Numbered from the stretch's first letter, positions 8,286-17,175 are shown. The stretch is 64,000 nt of DNA from Beijerinckiaceae bacterium (GCA_947452455.1 CANGBX010000007.1:62001-126000); one strand, 5' to 3'. A program made the numbers and translations. The notes: a model not told the origin generated them from the letters alone.

Positions 8286-9275
8286 ATGGCTTCCAACCAA
8301 TTTACGCGTCGTGACGTTGCTGGGCTTTTGGCGGGCGCGGGCCTTGCTTCTGTTGTGCCGGGCGCACAGGCGCAGGTCGCTGGTGGCGACAAGAATATCA
8401 CCTTCATCGTTCCTTTCAGTGCGGGCTCGGGCCCCGACACGATTGGTCGTATCTGCGCGCAATATCTGCAGCAGAAATGGAAGCAGACCATCATTGTTGA
8501 TAATCGCGTGGGTGCCTCCGGCAATATCGGCACGCAGGCTGTCGCCCGCTCGACGCCCGATGGCACGACCATGCTGGTCACCGCCAACACGCTTGTCATG
8601 AATGTCAGCCTGTTCAAAAATGTACCCTATGATCCGGTCGCGAATTTTGCGCCCGTGGCGGGTCTTGTTTATTCGGTCTTTGCTTGCGCGGTTCACAAGT
8701 CACTTGGTGTGAATACATTTGCCGAGCTCGTCGCGCTCGCCAAGGCCAAGCCGAATGAGATCAATTTCGGCTCACCGGGGCCAGGTTCTCCCCATCACAT
8801 CGCGCTGGAATTGTTCAATCAGAAATCCAAGTCGCAACTGCGCCACGTGCCTTACCGCCAACTTGCAGGCGCTATGCAGGATCTCGCGGGCGGGCATATT
8901 GGTGGCATGTTCATGCCAGCGCTTCAGGCTGTATCTTTGTCGAAAGGTGGCGATGTGAAAGTGCTCGCTGTCTCGGGTGATAAGCGCATCGCTCTGGCCC
9001 CAGACGTGCCGACCATGACGGAAGCAGGCGTGGCTGGCATTGATATTGACAATTGGTGGGCGATCCTCGCGCCTGCCGGCACACCAGCTGATGTGGTGGC
9101 AAAATATAACACCGATCTCAACGCCATGTTGAATGATCCTGAAATCAAGGCAAAACTTGATGCGCAGGCGCTGCAGGTGATTGGCGGTGGCCCAGATCGT
9201 TTGAAAGAGATTATCGCGCGAGACGTCAAACGCTGGGCCGAGGTCATTCAGACCGCAGGCATTCAGCCCGAATAA
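8286..9275 (+). CDS. Tripartite tricarboxylate transporter substrate-binding protein (Bug/TctC)
   Basis: Bug-family periplasmic binding protein of 329 residues. The start at 8286 is chosen because GGAGAG precedes it and the protein then begins with a Tat-like signal peptide (TRRDVAGLLAGAGLASVVPGAQAQ). Family marks are ITFIVPFSAGSGPDTIGR, VDNRVGASGNIGTQAVARSTPDG, VPYDPVANFAPV and the closing DVPTMTEAGV. No TctA/TctB genes lie beside it. Its neighbours are a dihydroxyphthalate-decarboxylase-like protein and a resorcylate-decarboxylase-like amidohydrolase, so an aromatic acid ligand is a reasonable guess. Confidence 0.88.
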   Translation: MASNQFTRRDVAGLLAGAGLASVVPGAQAQVAGGDKNITFIVPFSAGSGPDTIGRICAQYLQQKWKQTIIVDNRVGASGNIGTQAVARSTPDGTTMLVTANTLVMNVSLFKNVPYDPVANFAPVAGLVYSVFACAVHKSLGVNTFAELVALAKAKPNEINFGSPGPGSPHHIALELFNQKSKSQLRHVPYRQLAGAMQDLAGGHIGGMFMPALQAVSLSKGGDVKVLAVSGDKRIALAPDVPTMTEAGVAGIDIDNWWAILAPAGTPADVVAKYNTDLNAMLNDPEIKAKLDAQALQVIGGGPDRLKEIIARDVKRWAEVIQTAGIQPE

Positions 9276-9278
9276 AAG

Positions 9279-9308
9279 AAAAAGGCGCCGTCTCCGGCGC
9301 CTTTTTTA
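9279..9308. terminator. Bidirectional intrinsic terminator
   Basis: AAAAAGGCGCCG TCTC CGGCGCCTTTTTT forms a perfect stem with A and T runs on either side. It lies between the convergent Bug gene (ends 9275) and amidohydrolase gene (ends 9312). Confidence 0.93.
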
Positions 9309-9311
9309 ATT

Positions 9312-10280
9312 TCAGATTTTCAGGTTCAAGATCCGTTTGGCATTGTCCCAGCAGATTTTCTGCCTTTGTGCCTCATCGATCTTGGCATGCTCAATGAAGT
9401 GGCTGGCTTCCGCCGTGCGCTCGAACGGATAATCAGCCGAGAACATGACATTGTCGCCGCCCAGAGCATTGAGTGCGCAGTGCAACGGCTCTTCCGAGCA
9501 GACGCCCGATGTCGTCACCATGATGTTCTTGCGAATGTAATAGCTCGGCGGTTCTTTCAGTGTCAGGCCTTGGCGATTGGCAATGGCCCAGCGGCTGTCT
9601 ATGCGCCACAACTGGAACGGTATGGCCTCGCCCATATGGCCGAGAATGATTTTTGCATCGGGATAGCGCTCAAAGACGCCTGCCGTGACGATGCGCATCG
9701 CATGTGTTGCCGTCTCAACACCCCAGCTCCACATCGGACCCCAGAGCTCGGGATGTCCGTTATACATAGATGGGTAGTCGAGCGGGTTGTTGGGATGAAT
9801 ATAGACGGGCGCTTTCAATGCGGCTGCGCGTTCCCAAAAGATTTCGATGCTCGGATCATCGAGATACATGCCATTGGTCGCGCCGTTGATCATCACGCCT
9901 GAGAAGCCGAGCTGTGTGATGCAGCGCTCGAGTTCGTCGGCTGCGGCTTTGGCATCTTGCACGGCGACATGGGCAAGACCGCCATAGCGCTTGGTGTTCT
10001 TGGCAACTTCTTTGGCCAGAAAATCATTCACCTCGCGCGCGCGTTTGACGGCGAGCTTGGCATCTTTTTCGGCCTGCACGCCGGGGCCAGCAAGCCCCAG
10101 AATGGCAATTTCAATGCCGTTCTTGTCCATGTCATCAAGACGGCGCGCGCCAAAGTCTGACAGGGCACCCAGCGCTTTATCGGAGAGCTCAGGAGAAATA
10201 TTGCCGAAGGTTGTTGCCCAATAATCGGTAAAATCGGGCGCCATGAAATGTTCTTCCAGCGCAATCTTCTTGATAGACAT
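9312..10280 (-). CDS. Amidohydrolase-2 family protein, gamma-resorcylate decarboxylase-like
   Basis: A 322-residue TIM-barrel metalloenzyme of the ACMSD/Amidohydrolase_2 family. It starts IALEEHF, the Glu-x-His ligand pattern of gamma-resorcylate and 2,3-dihydroxybenzoate decarboxylases, rather than the His-x-His of hydrolases. Other ligands are seen in YIHPNNPLDY (His), ILGHMGE (His) and FSADYPFE (Asp near residue 287). A non-hydrolytic decarboxylase acting on a hydroxybenzoate-type acid is therefore likely. It is last in a minus-strand operon after the TRAP genes and a D-2-hydroxyacid dehydrogenase, and ends at the shared terminator. Confidence 0.8.
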   Translation of the reverse strand: MSIKKIALEEHFMAPDFTDYWATTFGNISPELSDKALGALSDFGARRLDDMDKNGIEIAILGLAGPGVQAEKDAKLAVKRAREVNDFLAKEVAKNTKRYGGLAHVAVQDAKAAADELERCITQLGFSGVMINGATNGMYLDDPSIEIFWERAAALKAPVYIHPNNPLDYPSMYNGHPELWGPMWSWGVETATHAMRIVTAGVFERYPDAKIILGHMGEAIPFQLWRIDSRWAIANRQGLTLKEPPSYYIRKNIMVTTSGVCSEEPLHCALNALGGDNVMFSADYPFERTAEASHFIEHAKIDEAQRQKICWDNAKRILNLKI

Positions 10281-10305
10281 CAGGCGTTCCTCTTGTGATC
10301 AGCTT

Positions 10306-11250
10306 TTATGAGCGTTCAACGCGATTTTTGAAATCTTGCATCCGGCCTTCCTGGAAGGCGCGCACATTATGCACGATCAGCGGCATGATTTGCTCGACAT
10401 AGCTTTCGCTCTTGCCCCCGATATGGGGCGTGATGATGACATTGTCCATCGACCACAGCGGGCTTGAAGCGGGCAGTGGCTCTTCGACAAATGTGTCGAG
10501 GCCAGCGCCCGCAATGACTTTGCGTTGCAGGCGGTCGATCAGCTCGTCTTCTTTCACCACGGGCCCGCGCGCAATATTGATGAAAACGCCATGGCGGGGC
10601 ATGCAATCAAGCACGGTGCCATCGATCAGCCCCTTCGTGTCGGGGGTGAGTGGCAGCACAGCGATCAGGAAGTCAGCAAGGGCTGCCGCTTCTTTCAGCT
10701 GGTTGCGCGAAAACATCCGATCAAAATGGGGGGCGGAAGTCCGCGACGAGACGCCGATGACATTCATGCCGAAGGCCTTGCAGCAACGTGCCAGATCTTC
10801 CGAGATGACACCTACGCCGACGATGACAACCGTCTTGTTCCAGAGGAGGCGCTGCGGACGGCGCTCGAAATTAGCGGTTTGTTGATCATGCAGAACAGTG
10901 CGGATGTCGCGTGCAAAGTTCAGCATATAGAGAAAGGCGAGCTCGCTCATTTGCGGGCCGTGAATGCCACGCCCCGATGTGATCGGGATGTTCGGATCTA
11001 GCTCTTTCATGGCTTTCAGCGGATCAACACCGGTGGTCAGTGCTTGAATCCATTTGAGACCTTTAGCGGCTTTGACCATGGCAGGTGTGATGGATTGCGC
11101 GAGGCCCATCAGCACTTGCGCATCAGCACAATGGGGCAAGATTTCAGCTTCTGTTTTTCCCGCGTGCACAATAATGCCCGGCACTTGCGCGCGCAGGCGC
11201 TCCGCCAGATGTTCGTCGGGTTCTTCGATGATGGCGATTTGGATGGTCAT
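10306..11250 (-). CDS. D-2-hydroxyacid dehydrogenase family protein
   Basis: NAD(P)-dependent oxidoreductase of 314 residues. The N-terminal substrate domain has LKWIQALTTGVDPL. The Rossmann segment is VVIVGVGVISEDLARCCKAFGM, a variant of GxGxxG with the third Gly replaced by Ser. It also has HGVFINIARGPVVKEDELID and the catalytic His in IITPHIGGKSESY. It resembles the glyoxylate/hydroxypyruvate reductase branch. It starts one base after the TRAP large-subunit stop codon and is followed by the amidohydrolase gene 25 bases later. It would interconvert a 2-keto acid and a D-2-hydroxy acid, possibly the substrate or product linked to the TRAP system. Confidence 0.85.
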   Translation of the reverse strand: MTIQIAIIEEPDEHLAERLRAQVPGIIVHAGKTEAEILPHCADAQVLMGLAQSITPAMVKAAKGLKWIQALTTGVDPLKAMKELDPNIPITSGRGIHGPQMSELAFLYMLNFARDIRTVLHDQQTANFERRPQRLLWNKTVVIVGVGVISEDLARCCKAFGMNVIGVSSRTSAPHFDRMFSRNQLKEAAALADFLIAVLPLTPDTKGLIDGTVLDCMPRHGVFINIARGPVVKEDELIDRLQRKVIAGAGLDTFVEEPLPASSPLWSMDNVIITPHIGGKSESYVEQIMPLIVHNVRAFQEGRMQDFKNRVERS

Positions 11251-11251
11251 T

Positions 11252-12556
11252 TTATCCGTAAAGTTTCTTGGGCAACCAAAGCGCCAGTTCCGGGAAGATC
11301 AGCAGAAGTGCAATCAGCACGAAAGGGGCAATCAGGAAAGGAATGATGCCACGATAGATGGCGGTCAGTTTCACATCGGGCGCCTGCGCCTGAATGACGA
11401 AGAGATTCATGCCGACGGGCGGATGAATCAGTCCCAGTTCCACCACAATCACGACGATGATCGAGAACCAGATCGGATCATAGCCATATTTTACCACAAG
11501 CGGCAGAAAGACGGGCACAGTGATCAACACCATGCCGATGCCTTCCAGAAAGCAGCCGATGATCACATAAGCGATAACGATGATGAGCATCACGCTCAGT
11601 GCATTGAGCTGCATGGATTGCGCAAAGCTTGAGAGCAGCAAGGGCAATTGCGTCTGCACGATGAAATAGGCAAATAAGGTCGCCCCGATAATGATCACAA
11701 ACAGCAGCGCGCTGGTGATCACCGTGCCCTCAATGGCTTTGATCATCTGTTTGATGGTCAGGCGGCGCCCAACAAGGCCCAGCAAGATTGCGCCAAAGGC
11801 GCCGATTGCTGCTGCTTCAGTTGGCGAGAAGATGCCCGCATAAATGCCGCCAATCGTGATAATGAACAGCAGCAGAAATTGCCAAGGCTGGCGCAGAGCC
11901 TCCAACCGTTCTTTCCAGGTCACGTTGGAGACAGTGGGTGCATATTCGGGTTTCAGATGCGCGATAACCAGCGCCACGATGATATAGATCGCGGTGAGCA
12001 CAAGGCCCGGGATGAGAGCGGCAGCGAAAAGTTTCGGCACGCTTTGTTCGGCAATCGCTGCATAGATGACGAGAATGATCGAGGGCGGGATGAGAATGCC
12101 AAGACTGCCGCCTGCGGCAATAGAGCCTGTTGCCAGCCCGTCGTCATAGCCAGCTTTGCGCATTTCCGGCAGTGCGATCTTGGTCATGGTTGCAGCAGTT
12201 GCCACAGATGAGCCGCAGACAGCGCCAAAGCAGGCGGCTGCGCCAATGGCCGCCACTGATAGGCCGCCGCGAATGCCAGACAAAAGCACGCGTGCAGCAT
12301 TGAACAGATCGGCTGACAGGCGCGTGGATGACGCTACATCGCCCATCAAAATGAAAAGCGGAATGACCGACAGCGTATAGGCTGAAGATGTGTCAAAGGC
12401 CGTTGTGCCCAGAATGGCGAAGGAAGAGTTCCATCCGCCCACAATCGTATTGCCCACAACTCCAACCAGCATGAGGGCTGCCCAGACAGGCACGCGTAAG
12501 AAGAGAAGCAGGAAGAGCGCGATGACGCCGCAGGCGCCTATCCATTGGTTGCTCAC
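11252..12556 (-). CDS. dctM: TRAP transporter large permease subunit (DctM)
   Basis: A 434-residue membrane protein with many hydrophobic helices and DctM marks: IPLFILMGDVASSTRLSADLFN, AAACFGAVCGSSVATAATMTKIALPEM, GGSLGILIPPSIILVIYA, and C-terminal HPPVGMNLFVIQA. I start it at the GTG at 12556, which overlaps the TGA of the small subunit (GTGA). A longer frame to 12613 would put about 19 non-conserved residues in front. It is the ion-coupled transport subunit working with DctQ (upstream) and DctP. Confidence 0.9.
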   Translation of the reverse strand: MSNQWIGACGVIALFLLLFLRVPVWAALMLVGVVGNTIVGGWNSSFAILGTTAFDTSSAYTLSVIPLFILMGDVASSTRLSADLFNAARVLLSGIRGGLSVAAIGAAACFGAVCGSSVATAATMTKIALPEMRKAGYDDGLATGSIAAGGSLGILIPPSIILVIYAAIAEQSVPKLFAAALIPGLVLTAIYIIVALVIAHLKPEYAPTVSNVTWKERLEALRQPWQFLLLFIITIGGIYAGIFSPTEAAAIGAFGAILLGLVGRRLTIKQMIKAIEGTVITSALLFVIIIGATLFAYFIVQTQLPLLLSSFAQSMQLNALSVMLIIVIAYVIIGCFLEGIGMVLITVPVFLPLVVKYGYDPIWFSIIVVIVVELGLIHPPVGMNLFVIQAQAPDVKLTAIYRGIIPFLIAPFVLIALLLIFPELALWLPKKLYG

Positions 12557-13041
12557 ATCCGTTCTCCGCCATGCGATGTGACAACAGGCTTGGCAAGTGC
12601 GCCCAGCGCGCAAAAGAATGTTCCGGCAAGACCCGCAATAGCCAGGCTCCAGAGAATCCAGAGTTTCAAGCCGAGTTCGAGTTTCTTGTCGCCATAGTCA
12701 AAAGCCTGAGACGCAGGCTCAAACATGGCCCAGATCATCAGGCCGAGCATACCAATGGTGATGAGGTCTGACAGGCGCACCAGAACATGGGTGGTGCGCG
12801 CGGAGACAATATTGTCGATCAGGTCGATGACGATATTCTGTCGTGCGAGAAAGCAAGCAGACAGGCCATGAAAGACAAAAATCAAAAGGCTCACTTCGAC
12901 AATATCATAAGCGCCATGAATGGGGCTTGAGAAGACATAGCGCATGGTCACATCGCACACGATGATCATCATCATGACGAAGAGTGCGAGCATGGCGAGG
13001 CGCAATTGCGCGTTCTTCATAGCTTCTGCAAAACGCAACAT
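12553..13041 (-). CDS. dctQ: TRAP transporter small permease subunit (DctQ)
   Basis: A 162-residue protein with four predicted membrane helices, and a DctQ-like centre: MRYVFSSPIHGAYDIVEVSLLIFVFHGLSACFLARQNIVIDL. Its stop overlaps the GTG start of the large subunit. A stem-loop at 13065-13089 separates it from the binding-protein gene, which fits the usual excess of binding protein over membrane subunits. Confidence 0.88.
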   Translation of the reverse strand: MLRFAEAMKNAQLRLAMLALFVMMMIIVCDVTMRYVFSSPIHGAYDIVEVSLLIFVFHGLSACFLARQNIVIDLIDNIVSARTTHVLVRLSDLITIGMLGLMIWAMFEPASQAFDYGDKKLELGLKLWILWSLAIAGLAGTFFCALGALAKPVVTSHGGERM

Positions 13042-13064
13042 GGCGGAGCCTTTAAATGCGAAAA

Positions 13065-13090
13065 GGCCGGCACCGTGTGGGCGCCGGCCG
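13065..13090 (-). terminator. Stem-loop between dctP and dctQ (attenuator or stabiliser)
   Basis: GGCCGGCACC...GGCGCCGGCC forms a GC-rich hairpin with one mismatch, followed on the minus strand by TTTTCG. It lies 15 bases after the dctP stop and before dctQ, so it is likely a partial terminator or mRNA 3'-end stabiliser within the operon. Confidence 0.65.
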
Positions 13091-13104
13091 CATTTATGTT
13101 TGAA

Positions 13105-14115
13105 TCACTTCTGATAAGCGTCGAGGAATTTTTTGCCGGGCTTGCCTTCTTTTTCGAGTGTCGAAGAGGCTTTTTCTACAATCGGGGCAAGTGTCTTTTT
13201 GATATTGGCGAGTTCAGCATCCGACAATTTGGTGATCTCGACCTTCTTGTCGATCATATATTGGCGGCCGTGCTTTTCGCCCTCGTCAAAGACTTTACCG
13301 AAAGCTTCAGCGCGAGCGGGGCCTGTCGTTGTATCGATCAGTTTTTTGAGATCGTCAGGCAGGGATGCATATTTCGCCGGGTTCATGACAACAGCAAAGG
13401 TCGCCGTCGAAACGCCTGGTTCCAGAGAATATTTCACAACTGTGCCCAGATCGAAGCTTTGTGTGGCTTCATAGGGAAAAGTCGCGCCATCAATAATGCC
13501 TTTGGCCAGACCGTCCTGTGTTTCGGCAGGCGGCACAGGCAGTGGCACGGCGCCGAGAGCTGGAATGATTTGTGCAAATTGTTCGCCCGCATAGCGGATG
13601 CGCAGGCCCTTGAAGTCGGCGGCAGTCGCGATTTTTTGCTTGGATGTGTGGAACATCAGCGGATTGGTGACGGCCATCCAGAGAATTTTCAGGCCAGCAT
13701 GTTCTGCGGCGAGAAATTTTGGTGCCAATTCTGTCAGGCGCTTGGATGTGACAGCGCTATTATCACCTGCTTTTGGGTGCACATAGGGCAGGCTGACAAG
13801 TTCTGTTGTCGGATAACGTCCGGGTGTTGCACCATGCAGGCCAACGGCAATGTCTGCCACGCCGGAGCGCGCAAGATCAAACTGGCGGTTCACGGGCCCA
13901 AGCTGCGAGGCCGGGAAAATATTGAGCTTCAGGCGGCCACCTGATTTTTCGGAAAGCTCTTCGCCCCAACGCACGAGTTCCTTCTGGAACGTGTGGTTCG
14001 GTGGCAGGTAATGCGAGACTTTCAGCTCGACAGTTTGAGCCGATGCGAAAGTGCAGGATGCGATCAGGGCGGCGGTTGCAATGCTTCCGGCGAGCGCACG
14101 ACGAGTCATGCTCAT
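13105..14115 (-). CDS. dctP: TRAP transporter substrate-binding protein (DctP family)
   Basis: Periplasmic binding protein of 336 residues. The ATG at 14115 follows AGGAGG and opens a signal peptide with MTRRALAGSIATAALIASCTFASAQ; a longer frame to 14265 is not coding-like. DctP features are VELKVSHYLPPNHTFQKELVRWGEELSEKSGGRLK, FPASQLGPVNRQFDLARSGVADIAVGL, the ligand-binding Arg in KGLRIRYAGE, and PLPVPPAETQDGLAKGIIDGATFP. It is first in the dctPQM-dehydrogenase-amidohydrolase operon. Palindromes upstream (14176-14210) resemble the site before the cyclase gene and may bind the neighbouring IclR protein. Confidence 0.88.
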   Translation of the reverse strand: MSMTRRALAGSIATAALIASCTFASAQTVELKVSHYLPPNHTFQKELVRWGEELSEKSGGRLKLNIFPASQLGPVNRQFDLARSGVADIAVGLHGATPGRYPTTELVSLPYVHPKAGDNSAVTSKRLTELAPKFLAAEHAGLKILWMAVTNPLMFHTSKQKIATAADFKGLRIRYAGEQFAQIIPALGAVPLPVPPAETQDGLAKGIIDGATFPYEATQSFDLGTVVKYSLEPGVSTATFAVVMNPAKYASLPDDLKKLIDTTTGPARAEAFGKVFDEGEKHGRQYMIDKKVEITKLSDAELANIKKTLAPIVEKASSTLEKEGKPGKKFLDAYQK

Positions 14116-14175
14116 GGGTTCCTCCTTGCTTTCCTCAACTGAACGGTCGCCGCACTCTTCTGGTGCGGCCTGTAC

Positions 14176-14210
14176 CGTATCATGGAACCAAGGTATCGCA
14201 TGGCGATACC
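14176..14210. promoter_or_regulatory. Putative IclR operator upstream of dctP
   Basis: A perfect palindrome GGTATCGC-ATG-GCGATACC (14192-14210) is preceded by CGTATCATGGAACCA (14176-14190). The second word nearly repeats CGTATCATGGACCA at 15116-15129, upstream of the cyclase gene on the other side of iclR. Shared words flanking a regulator gene are typical of its operators. Confidence 0.6.
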
Positions 14211-14261
14211 CCGTCAAGTCGGGAAGCATATCCTTGCCCCCCTCCATTGGTAGTCCCGCGT

Positions 14262-15026
14262 TCAACGCGCCATGGCGGCGCGGATGCGTTTGCGGAAGGC
14301 TTTGAGTTGACGAGACAAATCATCTTTTTGCTCGTCAAAACGCTGCGAGGGAACGGGAATGGATACAGCAACCGGTCGGCCCATTGTGTCGAGCAGGGCA
14401 ATGCCAACCGCTGAAATGCCCTCGCCATGTTCCTCGAGATCAAAGGCGACATTGGTCTTGCGAACGTCCTCGATCTCGCTTTGCAAATGCTTGCGATTTT
14501 TCAATGGAAAGTCGGGATGTTCAGTAAGGCTTTTGTCGATCAGCTCTTCAGCATCTTCGGGTGAGAAGCAGGCCAGAATGGCTTTGCCATTGGCTGTGCA
14601 GTGCAGCGGAAAACGCTCGCCAACAGCAGAGACGGCAACAAGACGATGGCGGCCTGGCACTTGATCGACAAAGACAGTGGAGCCGCCCGAAAGCACGGCG
14701 AGATCAACCGTTTCACCCACTTCTTCGCCAAGCGCGCGCAAATGCGGGCGAATGAGATCAGCCGTATTGGAGCCCACCGATGCTGCAATGCGCACAAGGC
14801 CGGGGCCGATGCGCACATCGCCGGGACCTGACGCAATGACGAAATCTTCAGCCGCGAGTGCGGCCACAATGCGCTGCACAGTCGAGCGCGCCAGATCGAC
14901 AGATTTCGCAATCTGACCAAGGCTGAGCCCGTCAGGATGGTTTTCGAGCGTGCGCAAAATGCTGGCGGCACGCGCGATCACTTGAATGCCGGCCTGTGCG
15001 CCGTTCTTGTCTTCAGGATCTTTCAC
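14262..15026 (-). CDS. IclR family transcriptional regulator
   Basis: A 254-residue regulator if started at GTG 15026, which has GAGGAG upstream; the frame extends to a TTG at 15089. The N-terminal winged helix-turn-helix is visible as IQVIARAASILRTLENHPDGLSLGQIAKSVDLARSTVQRIVAALAAEDFV. The C-terminal effector domain contains LHCTANGKAILACFSPEDAEELI, GISAVGIALLDTMGRPVAVSIPVP. It lies between the TRAP operon (downstream, same strand) and the divergent cyclase operon, and shared palindromic words lie in both promoters. The effector is unknown, probably a carboxylic acid of the pathway. Confidence 0.88.
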   Translation of the reverse strand: MKDPEDKNGAQAGIQVIARAASILRTLENHPDGLSLGQIAKSVDLARSTVQRIVAALAAEDFVIASGPGDVRIGPGLVRIAASVGSNTADLIRPHLRALGEEVGETVDLAVLSGGSTVFVDQVPGRHRLVAVSAVGERFPLHCTANGKAILACFSPEDAEELIDKSLTEHPDFPLKNRKHLQSEIEDVRKTNVAFDLEEHGEGISAVGIALLDTMGRPVAVSIPVPSQRFDEQKDDLSRQLKAFRKRIRAAMAR

Positions 15027-15099
15027 GCCCGCTATCGCTCCTCTTTTGGCCGGCCTGCATTCGCTTGCGAAAAACCGCTTGAGAGCCAATTGACCGCCA

Positions 15100-15131
15100 T
15101 ATGGTACATACGTATCGTATCATGGACCATA
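15100..15131. promoter_or_regulatory. Putative IclR operator/promoter region of the cyclase operon
   Basis: Inverted TATGGT (15100-15105) and ACCATA (15126-15131) flank CGTATCGTATCATGG. The part 15116-15129 (CGTATCATGGACCA) nearly matches 14176-14189 before dctP. It lies in the short divergent region between iclR and the cyclase gene. Confidence 0.55.
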
Positions 15132-15185
15132 AGAAATTTGGCGGCAATCCTGCCGCCGGGGATGAAGCGCAAACGGAGGATGACC

Positions 15186-16028
15186 ATGCCCGTGACCATT
15201 CGCGGTATTCAGTTCGAGGGCAATCTCGACAATGCCATGGGACTTGAATTTTACAATCTCTCGCATCGCTTTGGTTTTCAGGCGCCCAATTGGCCCTATT
15301 TTCAGGATGTGAAAATCGAGCGCATTCATTACATGGCCAAGTCCGGCGTGCTGTCGCAGCGCATCACCACGTCCATGCATTGCACGACGCATATTGATGC
15401 GCCCGCCCATGTTGTGCCCGGCACGCCTTTCATCGATGAAGTGCCGCTGCCGCATTTCTTTGGCTCAGGCATTGTTGTGTCGCTTCCCAAAAAGCAATGG
15501 GAATCGATCACTTATGATGATCTCGAAAAAGCAGCGGGCAAAGTTGTGCGCCCCGGCGATGTCGTGATCATCAACACCGGCTGGCATAAGATTTACGGCG
15601 ACAATGAAGATTATTTTGCCAAAGCGCCGGGCTTTGTGCCGTCTGCTGGTGATTGGTTTGTCGAGAAGAAAGTGAAAGTCGTTGGCCATGATACGCAGGC
15701 CAATGATCATCCGCTCGCCACCGCCATTGGCCCGCAGCGCAATGGGCCGTTGCTGCCCCATCTCGAACAGGAATATTTCGAATGGTCGGGTGGGCGCGAT
15801 TGGAAGGATGATTTCCCTGAGTGGGAACCCGTGCATCGCAAGCTTTTCACCAATGGCATTCTCGGCATTGAAAATGTCGGCGGCGATCTCGATGCTGTCA
15901 CTGGCAAGCGCGTGACCTTCGCTTTCTTCCCATGGAATTGGGACAAGGGTGATGGCTGCATCATCCGTCTCGTCGCCATGGTCGACAAGGGCGGCGATTA
16001 TCGCATCGAACGTGGCGAGGCCTTCTGA
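15186..16028 (+). CDS. Cyclase family protein (kynurenine formamidase-like hydrolase)
   Basis: A 280-residue metal-dependent hydrolase of the cyclase/KynB superfamily. The metal site is seen in TSMHCTTHIDAPAHV (about residues 60-74), followed by GDVVIINTGWHKIYG and a central GHDTQANDHPLATAIG. The ATG at 15186 lies 6 bases after GGAGG; an in-frame ATG at 15180 is possible. Members open amide or lactone bonds (formylkynurenine, isatin and similar). It heads an operon with a cupin, two dehydrogenases and BKACE, so it probably hydrolyses the imported substrate to a hydroxy acid. It overlaps the cupin gene by one base. Confidence 0.82.
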   Translation: MPVTIRGIQFEGNLDNAMGLEFYNLSHRFGFQAPNWPYFQDVKIERIHYMAKSGVLSQRITTSMHCTTHIDAPAHVVPGTPFIDEVPLPHFFGSGIVVSLPKKQWESITYDDLEKAAGKVVRPGDVVIINTGWHKIYGDNEDYFAKAPGFVPSAGDWFVEKKVKVVGHDTQANDHPLATAIGPQRNGPLLPHLEQEYFEWSGGRDWKDDFPEWEPVHRKLFTNGILGIENVGGDLDAVTGKRVTFAFFPWNWDKGDGCIIRLVAMVDKGGDYRIERGEAF

Positions 16029-16378
16029 TGCATCTCAAGCGTTTTCAAGATGCGCAGCCTTATGATGCTCCCAATCATCGGGGCGTTGTGGGCCTTCGCT
16101 TGCAGGGCTTCGAGCCCAATGGTCCGACCAATCAATGGATTGGCCTTTCGCAATTCCTGCCCGGCGGTGGCGCCGGTCCGGATTCCACGCCCTTTGAAAA
16201 AGTCTATGTCGTCATTGAAGGCGAAATGACGGTGATCATCGACGGCAAGGAAACGGTGTTGAAGAAATTCGACTCTTGCACCATTGCACCGGGTGAAGTG
16301 CGTGTGATCGAAAATCGCACCAATCACACCTGCACCATGATGGTCGTTATTCCCTATCCTCCGGGGGTGAAGCCATGA
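16028..16378 (+). CDS. Cupin domain protein
   Basis: A 116-residue single-domain cupin. The beta-barrel marks are SQFLPGGGAGPDSTPFEKVYVVIEGEMTVIIDG and FDSCTIAPGEVRVIENRTNHTCTMMVVIP. The usual metal-binding HxH of cupin motif 1 is not obvious (PDSTPFEKVYVV), so it may be metal-poor or bind ligand differently. It is tightly packed between the cyclase and the SDR (4-base overlap with the latter), pointing to a role in the same pathway. Confidence 0.8.
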   Translation: MHLKRFQDAQPYDAPNHRGVVGLRLQGFEPNGPTNQWIGLSQFLPGGGAGPDSTPFEKVYVVIEGEMTVIIDGKETVLKKFDSCTIAPGEVRVIENRTNHTCTMMVVIPYPPGVKP

Positions 16379-17175
16379 GCGCAGATTTCTTGAAAAACCC
16401 TGCCTCGCTGTTCGATGTGAAGGGCAAGGTGGCTGTCATTACAGGCGCCTCTGGTGCTTTTGGTGCGCTGGCTGCACAAGTTTTTGCGGGTGCGGGCTGC
16501 AAGCTCGTGCTCACAGCTGGCAAAAAAGCCGAACTCGATCAGATTTCGGCGGAGTGCAAAGCGCTTGGCGCAGAAGTTGAAGCGCTGAATGTGCGTCCCT
16601 CAACGGAAGCCATTTGTGATGACATTATCGCAGCAGGCGTGAAGCGTTTTGGCCGGGTCGATATTCTGGTTGTCGCATCGGGCAAAAACGATGTGTCGAA
16701 AATCGACCAGATGGCGCCCGAGCGTTTTCTGGATGTCATGGATGCCAATGTCACGCAGAGCTGGTTGATGGCAAAGGCTGCCACCAAGCAGATGCTGGTG
16801 CAGGGCGGTGGCAAAATCGTCCTTATGTCGTCGGCTCGCGGACTGCTTGGTCATCCGGCGGGCTATACGGCTTATTGCGCGTCCAAGTCGGCTGTCGATG
16901 GCATCACCAAAGCTTTGGGCTGCGAATTGGGGCCGATGGGCATTACGGTCAATGCGATTGCGCCGACCGTGTTTCGTTCGCCTTTGACGGCGTGGATGTT
17001 TGCTGACGACGAGAAAGCCAAGACAACGCGCGCTGGCTTTTTGGCCCGCGTGCCCAAGGGTCGTCTCGGCGAGCCGGAAGATCTGGCGGGTCCGTTGCTC
17101 TTCTTGGCCTCGCGTGCGTCCGATTTCTACACCGGACACATTCTCTACGCCGATGGCGGTTACACTTCAGGCTGA
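16375..17175 (+). CDS. Short-chain dehydrogenase/reductase (SDR)
   Basis: Classical SDR of 266 residues. The cofactor motif is TGASGAFG (23-30), the catalytic Ser is in IVLMSSARG and the Tyr/Lys pair in GYTAYCASKSAVDG, all canonical. It ends with the family-typical YADGGYTSG. It should oxidise or reduce an alcohol/ketone in the pathway. It overlaps the cupin gene by four bases and is followed nine bases later by a 3-hydroxyacyl-CoA dehydrogenase-like gene. Confidence 0.88.
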   Translation: MSADFLKNPASLFDVKGKVAVITGASGAFGALAAQVFAGAGCKLVLTAGKKAELDQISAECKALGAEVEALNVRPSTEAICDDIIAAGVKRFGRVDILVVASGKNDVSKIDQMAPERFLDVMDANVTQSWLMAKAATKQMLVQGGGKIVLMSSARGLLGHPAGYTAYCASKSAVDGITKALGCELGPMGITVNAIAPTVFRSPLTAWMFADDEKAKTTRAGFLARVPKGRLGEPEDLAGPLLFLASRASDFYTGHILYADGGYTSG

